Shown here piece by piece: positions 15,458 to 22,782 of a stretch of 22,782 nt of DNA (the first letter of the stretch is position 1; each line of letters begins with the position of its first letter). The position numbers were made by a program, and so were the translations under genes. The notes beneath the pieces are model-generated. The model was not told where the DNA came from, searched no databases, and was given only the letters and a program-made list of their open reading frames with translations. Source of the stretch: Undibacterium sp. (GTDB taxonomy: Bacteria; Pseudomonadota; Gammaproteobacteria; Burkholderiales; Burkholderiaceae); contig JACMRF010000062.1 in assembly GCA_014376575.1 (NCBI GenBank), positions 1 through 22,782 of the forward strand. The letters run 5' to 3'.

Positions 15458-18400
15458 TTAATGCCTCAAGGCACTTTCCCACTCTGTCTTCCAATCAATA
15501 AATTCGTGTGCAGGCAGGGGTTTCGCAATAAAAAAACCCTGCACTTCATCGCAACCAGAATGCGCGATCAAATCCCAATCTTGCTGATTCTCTACTCCCT
15601 CAGCAACTAGCTTAAGATTGAAAATTTTTCCTAACTGAATACTCGATCCCAGTATCGCCCGCGCTGCTTCGTCCTGACTTGCACCATTAACAAATGCGCG
15701 ATCTATCTTAAGTTCAGTGAATGGTAATTGCTTCAAATTTTCCATCGTCGAAAAACCTGTACCGAAGTCGTCAATTGATAAACCAAAACCCTTCAGGCGC
15801 AATCGCGTCAAAATCTCAAGACTAACGGTCAGGTTTTCCATTAAACGGCTTTCGGTAAGTTCAAGCGTCACTTGATCGGCAGAAACCCCTACTTTTTTTA
15901 CAATACTCTCAAATTCTTCCGGTAAATCAAGTTGGTTCAAATTATCCATCGATACATTGACGGAAATCTTAAATCGATGACCTTGCCTATTCCAATCGGC
16001 TAACTGCTGCACACCTTTTTCAAGCACCAGCTTGGTTAGCGCATCAATCAGTCCATGTGTCTCCAGCACAGGAATAAAAGTCAAGGGCCCAAGAAGTCCA
16101 CGTATGGGGTGGCGCCAACGCGCCAGACATTCAACACCAACCACCTGCCTGTCAAAGACAGATATTTTAGGTTGATAGAACAATTCGATGCAATTTTCGT
16201 CCATTCCCTGACGTAATTCGTCGATCGACAAGACGGCTGCATTGATATATTTTTGTTGTAAAGGCCGCACCTGAAGTTGTCGCGACAAGGCGCTCTGAAG
16301 TGCATCCTCCTGCAAGGGCTTACTTAATGCTGCGAGTAAATGCAAGCCATAGGCTTTTGCCAGATTTTCAGCTGCTTTCATTACGCCGCTATCGACACCA
16401 CTTAAGATAATGACGCTACCGGCAAAACCTTGCTCGGCAACCTGGCGCAAAAAGGAAATGCCATCCATACCCGGCATTGCAAGGTCACACAACAATATGT
16501 CAGGACTATAAGTTCGCACGACAGCCAAGGCATGATGACCATCAGCGCAAGTAGCAATTCTGGCAACGCCAAGCTTACGCAGAGATACGCAAACCAACTC
16601 CATCTCAATAGCATTGTCATCTAAAATCATCACATGAAGATCGGGGCGAATTGCATAGGGAGGCGCAGGCTTTGTTATAGCAGTATCGCGATCCGGTATA
16701 GCGCTATTTTTGTTTAAATAAGTTTCTACCTCTTGTTCAATATTGATCAACAACAAGGGTAATTGCACAAGTAAATTCTCGGCCTGTACCACATCGCCGC
16801 CATGCTTCAGTTGTTCCAGCTCATGACAAAGATCAGCAAATCCATTCGCGCCTACCGTTCTCGCACTTGACTTTAAGCGATGCCCAATCGCGCATATATC
16901 ATCAAGCTTATGATGTTGACGGGCAGCCTCAAGCTCGGCGATTGCCTTGTGTGCAGACGCGATAAATTTTAGTGCGAATATGCCGACTTTTTCGGGTGCC
17001 TTGCTAAAAAATTTCCCTAATATCGCAAGGTCAATGTTGACATTTTTATCGGGTGCGATGTCAGACGTAGTTTGCACTGCAAGGGCCGAAGCGACGTCAA
17101 CGGCGGGGTGATTAATACCAGGGGACAACCAGCGCAATATCGTGCTGTAAAACAAGGCGGGGGAAAACGGCTTTGAGATAAAATCATTCATTCCGGCAGA
17201 GAGGCAATGCAATCGATCTTCTTTCATGGCATTAGCCGTAATCGCAATCACTGGCAAGTCAGCCAAGCCCGGCATCTCGCGTAATAAGCGGCTTGCTTCC
17301 AGGCCGCCCATTATCGGCATCTGTATGTCCATCAAAATACAGTCCACTTTTTCCAGCGCCAACAAATCGAGTGCCTGTCTACCATTTTCTGCAACGAGAA
17401 CAATGCACTGTACCGCCTCCAGTAATTCTATTGCGATTTGCTGATTGAACTGGTTATCCTCCACCACCAGAACACGCACTCCGCCACGATCATTACTCAA
17501 GCTCTCCAACTGGGCGCACGCTGTTTGTTCATCGATTACGTTGCTTTCTTCAAGTTGGTTATCGCTGGCATGGTCGAGGTGGGCAGTAAACCAAAAAGTA
17601 CTTCCTTCTCCAACATCGCTAAGCACACCAACTTCTCCGCCCATCAATATTGCTAATTGCTTGCTAATGACCAGACCTAAACCAGTACCGCCGTATTTTC
17701 TGGTGGTGGTACTGTCAGCTTGTTCAAACGACTTAAAAAGTTTGGCTTGCTGCTCCTTGCTCATCCCGATCCCGGTATCTTTCACCTCAAATCTCAGCAT
17801 CCACCCAGTCGGTGTCTTGTTTAATTGACGAACAAAGATATTGATCTCACCTTGCTCCGTAAACTTCATCGCATTATTGGTGTAATTAAGTAAAATCTGG
17901 CTCAAGCGATGAGGATCGCCGCGCATTTGATGGCTTACGTTCGGATCAATATCAAAACTCAGTATTAAATTCCGTCCAACGACCTTGCTAGCCATAATGC
18001 CGCTAATATCATTCAGTAATGTAAACAGAGAAAAGTCCACCGACTCAAGCGTCATTTTTCCCGCTTCGATCTTTGAGAAATCAAGAATATCGTCAACGAT
18101 ATGCAGCAGATGCTGGCCGGAGAGTTGAATTTTTTGTAGATAGTCGCGTAGCTTTGGATCATTAGTGCTACTCAATGCCAAATAGGTCATGCCAAGCACA
18201 CCGTTCATCGGCGTACGTATTTCATGGCTCATATTGGCGATAAAACTGCTTTTTGCCTGGTTGGCCGACTCCGCTAACTCGCTTGCCGCCGCCAATTCTT
18301 TGGTACGGCTCATGACCATTTCTTCCATATGATAACGATGGCTATCGAGCTCATTGTTCAAACGGCGTTGCGCAGTAATATCTTCTTGCACCGAGACATA

Positions 18401-19510
18401 ATGACTAATGTTGCCGTCGAGTTGTCGTAGCGGACTAATGATGACCGATTCAAGCATAAAGCTTCCGTCTTTGCGTTGATTGGAAAACTCCCCCCGCCAG
18501 ACATCGCCCTGCGATAGCGCTCGCCACATATCAGCAAAGAGTTCTGATGGCGTATTTCCTGAACTTAACATCTTCGGGTCCTTGCCGAGCAGCTCCTCCT
18601 TGCTATAGCCGTGCGTCTGAACAAACGCTGCATTGACGTATTCGATACGAGCATGGACATCGGTAATGACGATATTTTCAGCGCTTTGCTCAACAGCAAG
18701 GGAAAACTTCAGCAACTGATCTTCTGTCGCCTTCCGCTCAGTGATGTCTTGACACTGTGCGACATAATGCAAGGCAACCCCGAGATGATTTCTGACCAGA
18801 TTTAAGTTTATCTGGGCACAAATTTTTCGGCCGTCCTGATGAAAAAACAGCCTCTCCGCTTGTATGGAATGGGGGCTGGCATCAAGCTGCGTCTTCAGTA
18901 AGGCATAATCTTTTTCAACATTCATCGGCCCGGGGATTTGGTGAAAATCTAAACCCATTAACTCATCCTTACTGCGCCCCAAAAAAGCGCAAAATGCAGG
19001 ATTCACTCTAATAATCTGGCCATGCAGGGTGAACAGAGCGACACCTATCGGTGAAGCGTCAAAGGTTTGCGATAGTTGGAATTCCCGCTCTCTTAGCTGA
19101 GATTCAATTTTATATTTATACAAGGCCATCTCAAGCGTAGTACGCAATTCTCTCTCTGAAAACGGCTTGAGAATATATCCAAAGGGTTGCGTCAATTTAG
19201 CGCTGGCGATAACCTCATCGGCATCAAATGCCGTTAGAAAGACGACCGGTGTCGTAAATTTGGTACGTATGATTTGTGCCGCTGTAATTCCATCCATCGC
19301 TCCTGATAACTGTATATCCATTAGCACCAGATCAGGCAACAATAAAGCGACTAGCTCAAGAGCTTCTTCAGCCGAGATGGCATGCCCAGCAGGCTCATAG
19401 CCCAAGCGCTCTAACTGTCTTTGTATGTCACGTGCGACGATAGTTTCATCTTCAACGACGAGAATCCTAGGCTTACTTTGGTGTAACGGTACGGGTAAAG
19501 GGAGTGTCAT
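15458..19510 (-). CDS. Hybrid histidine kinase with phosphorelay and EAL phosphodiesterase domain
   Basis: This 1350-residue cytoplasmic protein has no membrane segment. Domain order: receiver 1 (about 14-130, D65), PAS 1 (about 143-258), PAS 2 (about 267-382), a coiled linker, HisKA (H429 in [12 protein letters not shown]), HATPase (N box NYTNNAMKF near 542-550, G boxes DTGIGM 578-583 and GGTGLGL 607-613), receiver 2 (about 678-795, D728), HPt (about 826-935, H877 in [10 protein letters not shown]), receiver 3 (about 957-1080, D1009) and EAL (about 1095-1345). The EAL motif is ECLARW (E1127), with a Cys in place of Ala. The other catalytic positions are present: N1185, E1217, D1247, D1248, K1268 and E1304. 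It should therefore cleave c-di-GMP to pGpG, gated by phosphotransfer to receiver 3. No strong ribosome site precedes the ATG. It is flanked by the HisKA_2 kinase and the single receiver on the same strand. Confidence 0.93.
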   Translation of the reverse strand: MTLPLPVPLHQSKPRILVVEDETIVARDIQRQLERLGYEPAGHAISAEEALELVALLLPDLVLMDIQLSGAMDGITAAQIIRTKFTTPVVFLTAFDADEVIASAKLTQPFGYILKPFSERELRTTLEMALYKYKIESQLREREFQLSQTFDASPIGVALFTLHGQIIRVNPAFCAFLGRSKDELMGLDFHQIPGPMNVEKDYALLKTQLDASPHSIQAERLFFHQDGRKICAQINLNLVRNHLGVALHYVAQCQDITERKATEDQLLKFSLAVEQSAENIVITDVHARIEYVNAAFVQTHGYSKEELLGKDPKMLSSGNTPSELFADMWRALSQGDVWRGEFSNQRKDGSFMLESVIISPLRQLDGNISHYVSVQEDITAQRRLNNELDSHRYHMEEMVMSRTKELAAASELAESANQAKSSFIANMSHEIRTPMNGVLGMTYLALSSTNDPKLRDYLQKIQLSGQHLLHIVDDILDFSKIEAGKMTLESVDFSLFTLLNDISGIMASKVVGRNLILSFDIDPNVSHQMRGDPHRLSQILLNYTNNAMKFTEQGEINIFVRQLNKTPTGWMLRFEVKDTGIGMSKEQQAKLFKSFEQADSTTTRKYGGTGLGLVISKQLAILMGGEVGVLSDVGEGSTFWFTAHLDHASDNQLEESNVIDEQTACAQLESLSNDRGGVRVLVVEDNQFNQQIAIELLEAVQCIVLVAENGRQALDLLALEKVDCILMDIQMPIMGGLEASRLLREMPGLADLPVIAITANAMKEDRLHCLSAGMNDFISKPFSPALFYSTILRWLSPGINHPAVDVASALAVQTTSDIAPDKNVNIDLAILGKFFSKAPEKVGIFALKFIASAHKAIAELEAARQHHKLDDICAIGHRLKSSARTVGANGFADLCHELEQLKHGGDVVQAENLLVQLPLLLINIEQEVETYLNKNSAIPDRDTAITKPAPPYAIRPDLHVMILDDNAIEMELVCVSLRKLGVARIATCADGHHALAVVRTYSPDILLCDLAMPGMDGISFLRQVAEQGFAGSVIILSGVDSGVMKAAENLAKAYGLHLLAALSKPLQEDALQSALSRQLQVRPLQQKYINAAVLSIDELRQGMDENCIELFYQPKISVFDRQVVGVECLARWRHPIRGLLGPLTFIPVLETHGLIDALTKLVLEKGVQQLADWNRQGHRFKISVNVSMDNLNQLDLPEEFESIVKKVGVSADQVTLELTESRLMENLTVSLEILTRLRLKGFGLSIDDFGTGFSTMENLKQLPFTELKIDRAFVNGASQDEAARAILGSSIQLGKIFNLKLVAEGVENQQDWDLIAHSGCDEVQGFFIAKPLPAHEFIDWKTEWESALRH

Positions 19511-19619
19511 AAATAAGCTTCGTTTTCAATAAGTATCACAATGAAATAATCAGCAAGAACAGCATAGTCAACTCACTTGCGGCGCTAATGCTATCGATAC
19601 AACGATAGGGACCTCGCTT

Positions 19620-19679
19620 AATTCAAACGCCAAGTTCAGCGCCAAGTTCAGCGCTAAATTCAACACAAAATTCAGCGCC
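19620..19679. repeat. 12-bp imperfect tandem repeat, five units, just after the sensor kinase stop
   Basis: Units of the type AAGTTCAGCGCC on the plus strand start at 19620, 19632, 19644, 19656 and 19668, with the middle units closest to each other. The array ends two bases from the TAG of the sensor kinase (19684-19682). Read on the minus strand in the frame of that gene, the units give LALN-type tetrapeptides, and the frame stays open for 37 codons to a TGA at 19570-19568. Confidence 0.85.
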
Positions 19680-19681
19680 AA

Positions 19682-21820
19682 CTACGTCTGTTGCGTATCT
19701 GGTGTGAATGTGACGTAAAACGCGGTAACTTCACCTTTTTCAATTTCAAAAACACCATTTATTTGTTTGGCCAGATCAGCCACTAAATGTAAGCCCAACG
19801 AGTTTTTCCGCCTTGCCTCAAAGTCTGCGGGTAAGCCAATACCGGTATCGCTCACTGTGAGACATGCCTTATTGGTGTCAGAAATAGCATGCAGTGCCAC
19901 ACGCAACTCTCCCTTTCTCCCATCAGGAAAAGCGTGTTTAAGGCAGTTAGAAATTAATTCATTGACTAACAAGCCGCAAGGCGTGGCTTGATCCATACTC
20001 ACCTTAATACAAGCCAAATCGAGCTGTAGGCGGACCATACCGCCATTTGTTTGCGCACGAAACGACTGAGTGGCAAGCTCACCGAGATAAGCACCGAGAT
20101 CGGCAGACGCAAATATTCCAGAGCGATACAGCGCCTCGTGTAGCAGCGCCATGGAGCGTATGCGGCCTTGCATGTCATTAAGAACATTGCTGGTATCGGC
20201 TTGCGTGCTGCGCCCTGACTCTAAGCGCAATAAGCTAGTGATAATCTGGAGATTATTTTTGACACGATGATGTACTTCGTTAAGTAGCCCTACCTTCTCT
20301 TTCAGATTGGATTGTAAGGTCTCTTGCGCCAATTTTCGGTCGGTAATATCGTCAAAAGTACAGACAACCTGGCGCACACTACCGTCTGCATTGAACTCTG
20401 GATCGGCATTCACCAACAACCAGATTCTGTCGTTACTTGCTGGGCGAAATACTCCCATCACCACATTAAGAACAGCATGGCGGCTGGCAATCACCTGTGG
20501 AACAGGATGATCTTTACCGGGAAAATAGCTGCCATCTTCGTGAATGACATTCCAATCCGGATCAAATGAACTTTTACCAAGCAGTTGGTCTTCTGAGAGA
20601 CCTAACAGTTGGAGCGCCCGTTGATTTGATAAGACGATCGAGGAAGTATTAGTCTGAATCAAAACCCCTATCCTAAGATCTGCAATTAAGAACCGGAAAC
20701 GCTCTTCACTGTATTTCAACGAGGCTTCACGCGACGCCAGAACTTCTAACAGGTGATTAAAACCGCCAACAAGTGCGCCGATTTCATCATGACGGGCGAC
20801 AGGCAAGGCTTGCGGCAAACTGAGCGACTTTGCCTGCTCGGCGAGTGTACGGGATGCAACTGCCAGCGGGGTAAGTTGGCGTCGCAACATCCACCAGGTA
20901 AGAAATCCCGCTACGATAGAGAGCAACAAAGTAGCGAACATTAATCGGTCTTGCAGGGTACGAATCGGAGAAAAAGCCTCTTCTGTCGGCAAATTAGCCG
21001 CGAGCAACCATCCTGTCATTGCTACCCGACGAACCGACACCAAAGATTCAATCCCTGAAGGGCTCAAAAGAGTACTCGTCCCTTCAGCACCGTTAAGATA
21101 GCGGTCTATCTTGGGGTAAAACCCGTAGGCAGGAAGCATCGCCATGACACGCTTATCGTCACTTGCGGCGATAATCATCTGCGTGCTTGGATCAATCAGT
21201 AAATAGCCACCACTTTTCCCATAACGATAGCCTGCAATATTGCTAAAAAAATTAGGCGTATTAAGGTTAGTCACGCCAAGTAAGCAGGCTATTACCTTAC
21301 CTTGCGTATCAAAAATCGGTACCGCGATGACAAAGACTGGCGTGTTGAATTTTTTGCCAACAACAAGCGCGCCAAAGGCTACTTTCCCTTCAGTAAGCGC
21401 GGTGACAACAAAGGGTCTATCGAGGTAACTGATGCCGCGTCTATTGAGCTCAGACGGCACTGATGCAAGAGCCACGCCATCAACACCGGTAACTAAAGTA
21501 CCGCCATTAAATTGCTGCTGAAAACCGCGATATTTTTCTAGCTGCTCTTGCACTGCAGCCGGGCCAAGTTGCACAGCAGAGCCAAGATTTGCCTTCATGA
21601 CTTCTAAGGTTTTAACCATGCTATTTAATTCTTGGTTCAGCTCTGACGCCATAAAAGACACCGTTGAATACTGCTGCTCGCCCAGAAGCTTCTCCATATC
21701 CTGACGCAACATCCTGCCAGAAAAAGCCGCAAGTAGCCAAATACTGCCAACGAAAATGGCAAGGGTAAACAGCGTTATTCGGGTATTGAGCGAACGCCAA
21801 GGAAAAATACTTCGATTCAT
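19682..21820 (-). CDS. Membrane sensor histidine kinase, HisKA_2 type, with Cache-like sensor, HAMP and PAS
   Basis: This 712-residue protein has a membrane helix at about 15-34, an extracytoplasmic region (about 38-290) with double-Cache character ([32 protein letters not shown]), a second helix at about 292-311 and a HAMP-like segment to about 360. A PAS domain follows (about 370-497, ending DDITDRK), then the dimerisation/phosphorylation motif [21 protein letters not shown] (start E515, phospho-His probably H518) typical of HisKA_2. The ATPase domain has the N box [12 protein letters not shown] (620-631) and DTGIGLP (658-664). It probably senses a small external molecule and phosphorylates a response regulator; the nearby receivers are candidates. 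Its ATG is one base after the stop of the GGDEF-EAL gene, so the two are translationally linked. Confidence 0.92.
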   Translation of the reverse strand: MNRSIFPWRSLNTRITLFTLAIFVGSIWLLAAFSGRMLRQDMEKLLGEQQYSTVSFMASELNQELNSMVKTLEVMKANLGSAVQLGPAAVQEQLEKYRGFQQQFNGGTLVTGVDGVALASVPSELNRRGISYLDRPFVVTALTEGKVAFGALVVGKKFNTPVFVIAVPIFDTQGKVIACLLGVTNLNTPNFFSNIAGYRYGKSGGYLLIDPSTQMIIAASDDKRVMAMLPAYGFYPKIDRYLNGAEGTSTLLSPSGIESLVSVRRVAMTGWLLAANLPTEEAFSPIRTLQDRLMFATLLLSIVAGFLTWWMLRRQLTPLAVASRTLAEQAKSLSLPQALPVARHDEIGALVGGFNHLLEVLASREASLKYSEERFRFLIADLRIGVLIQTNTSSIVLSNQRALQLLGLSEDQLLGKSSFDPDWNVIHEDGSYFPGKDHPVPQVIASRHAVLNVVMGVFRPASNDRIWLLVNADPEFNADGSVRQVVCTFDDITDRKLAQETLQSNLKEKVGLLNEVHHRVKNNLQIITSLLRLESGRSTQADTSNVLNDMQGRIRSMALLHEALYRSGIFASADLGAYLGELATQSFRAQTNGGMVRLQLDLACIKVSMDQATPCGLLVNELISNCLKHAFPDGRKGELRVALHAISDTNKACLTVSDTGIGLPADFEARRKNSLGLHLVADLAKQINGVFEIEKGEVTAFYVTFTPDTQQT

Positions 21821-21821
21821 C

Positions 21822-22782
21822 TCAAATAATTTCTTTCACATCACAGGCAGGAACAGGCCGGCCAAATAAATATCCTTGATACGCATTGCATCCCATCTCA
21901 GCAAGCGCATCACGCTGCGCTTCTGTTTCGACGCCCTCGGCAATCACCTTCAAGCCCAGATTACGACCTAAAGCAATGATGGTATGCGCAATGACTGCAT
22001 CACTAGGGTCAGTCAACACGTCGCGCACAAACGACTGATCAATTTTAAGTTGCGTCAGCGGCAGACGCTTAAGGTAACTTAAAGACGAATAACCGGTACC
22101 GAAATCGTCCAAAGAAAAATTAACACCATACGCTTTGATGGCATTCATCTTTACGATAATTTCATCAATGTTGGCAACCAGCATGCTCTCGGTCAATTCA
22201 AGTTTAAGTAAGAGCGGATTTGCCCCGGTCTTTTGTAGTGCAGTCTCCACATGCACAACAAAATCTGTTTGCGCAAATTGCAATGCACTGACATTAATCG
22301 CAATCGTCCAGCGTGCAGTTTTGGGGCTATCAGCCCAGACAACCAATTGTTCACATGCTGTTTCCAATACCCATTGCCCCAACGGCAAGATCAACCCTGT
22401 GGTTTCAGCGAGTGGAATAAACTGCGCCGGTGACACCATGCCGCGCTCAGGATGGTTCCAGCGCACTAACGCCTCAACACCGACAATGATCGGCCTATCA
22501 ATATGCTTTATGCCGTCTTTGACCTGAATCTGGTAATACAGTAAAAATTCATTATTGAGGATTCCCTTGCGCAAGTCACTTTCCAATGCCAGATGCGCTG
22601 TTGCTCTAGCCTGCATTTTGGGATCAAAGAATCGTATCGTATTTCGGCCTGCCGATTTAGCCTGATACATGGCAATGTCCGCTTTTTTAATCACATCTTC
22701 GGTACTTTCGTGGTCTTCCATAAAGACCATGACGCCAATACTCGGCGTGCTACTAAAGGTATGTTCGCCAACGGTATAGGGC
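21822..22782 (-). CDS. GGDEF-EAL domain protein, 5' end outside window
   Basis: The frame is open from the right edge (22782) to the TGA at 21824-21822, 319 residues. An internal ATG at 22730 is not the true start, because the residues before it (PSIGVMVF) continue the last strands of a GGDEF domain, followed by the family-typical [21 protein letters not shown]. The EAL domain is complete with EALVRW, NVSALQF, ELTES, DDFGTG, LKIDQSF, EGVET and QGYLFGRP, so c-di-GMP phosphodiesterase activity is likely. Whether the GGDEF part is an active cyclase cannot be judged because its active-site loop is outside the window. The gene abuts the sensor kinase downstream with a one-base gap. Confidence 0.93.
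   Translation of the reverse strand, partial: PYTVGEHTFSSTPSIGVMVFMEDHESTEDVIKKADIAMYQAKSAGRNTIRFFDPKMQARATAHLALESDLRKGILNNEFLLYYQIQVKDGIKHIDRPIIVGVEALVRWNHPERGMVSPAQFIPLAETTGLILPLGQWVLETACEQLVVWADSPKTARWTIAINVSALQFAQTDFVVHVETALQKTGANPLLLKLELTESMLVANIDEIIVKMNAIKAYGVNFSLDDFGTGYSSLSYLKRLPLTQLKIDQSFVRDVLTDPSDAVIAHTIIALGRNLGLKVIAEGVETEAQRDALAEMGCNAYQGYLFGRPVPACDVKEII

Noticed and set aside
19591..19608. Small inverted repeat CTATCG/CGATAG considered as a terminator
   Set aside because: Stem is only six bases with no T run on either strand.
7217..19609. Similar GATACAA(A)CGATAGG sequences at about 7217-7231 and 19596-19609, considered as a shared operator
   Set aside because: They differ by one base insertion, and a match of this length between two places in 22 kb is expected by chance. 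Each also sits in a small inverted repeat, which may explain the likeness.
22730..22782. ATG at 22730 taken as the start of an EAL-only protein
   Set aside because: The upstream frame is open to the window edge and encodes typical GGDEF C-terminal sequence, so the gene begins outside the window.

Overview
The window looks like a chromosomal segment of a motile, respiring Gram-negative bacterium with moderate GC. The gene order ccmABCDEFGHI, the FlaG protein, the AzlCD pair and the c-di-GMP and chemotaxis signalling genes fit a betaproteobacterium of the Burkholderiales, perhaps an Oxalobacteraceae relative. That placement is inference from gene content; no rRNA or tRNA gene is present to anchor it.

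Region 1 (1-7025, minus strand) is a complete System I cytochrome c maturation operon. It reads ccmA, ccmB, ccmC, ccmD, ccmE, ccmF, ccmG, ccmH and then ccmI, which runs off the left edge. Most junctions are ATGA overlaps or gaps of a few bases. The exception is a ~200-base gap with an A-rich 12-bp tandem repeat between ccmB and ccmC. CcmABCD load haem onto CcmE, CcmF/H/I ligate it to apocytochromes, and CcmG/CcmH keep the CXXCH cysteines reduced. ccmI carries an in-frame 15-bp repeat array.

Region 2 (7026-7697) is a divergent intergenic region with a sigma70-like promoter facing ccmA and a sigma28-like promoter facing a solitary flaG.

Region 3 (7945-13389, plus strand) is the most unusual part. 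Three nearly abutting genes encode a group II PLP decarboxylase, a protein with a TPR-like N-terminal segment and an ATP-grasp ligase domain, and a second, divergent fold-type-I PLP enzyme of unknown function. About 100 bases downstream lie azlC and azlD, a two-component amino-acid exporter. Together they look like a small biosynthesis-plus-export locus for a modified amino acid, amine or dipeptide; the product is unknown.

Region 4 (13390-13756) lies between convergent genes and holds two imperfect palindromes, one of 56 bp and one of about 92 bp, resembling REP-type elements.

Region 5 (13757-22782, minus strand) is a signalling block. In transcription order it contains a GGDEF-EAL protein (5' end outside the window), a membrane HisKA_2 sensor kinase with an extracytoplasmic sensor, a 1350-residue hybrid kinase carrying a full phosphorelay fused to an EAL phosphodiesterase, a single-domain response regulator, and a membrane methyl-accepting protein without a periplasmic sensor. 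These probably link an external cue to c-di-GMP turnover and motility.

Four short tandem repeats with periods of 9, 12, 12 and 15 bp, all multiples of three, are scattered across otherwise unrelated loci.
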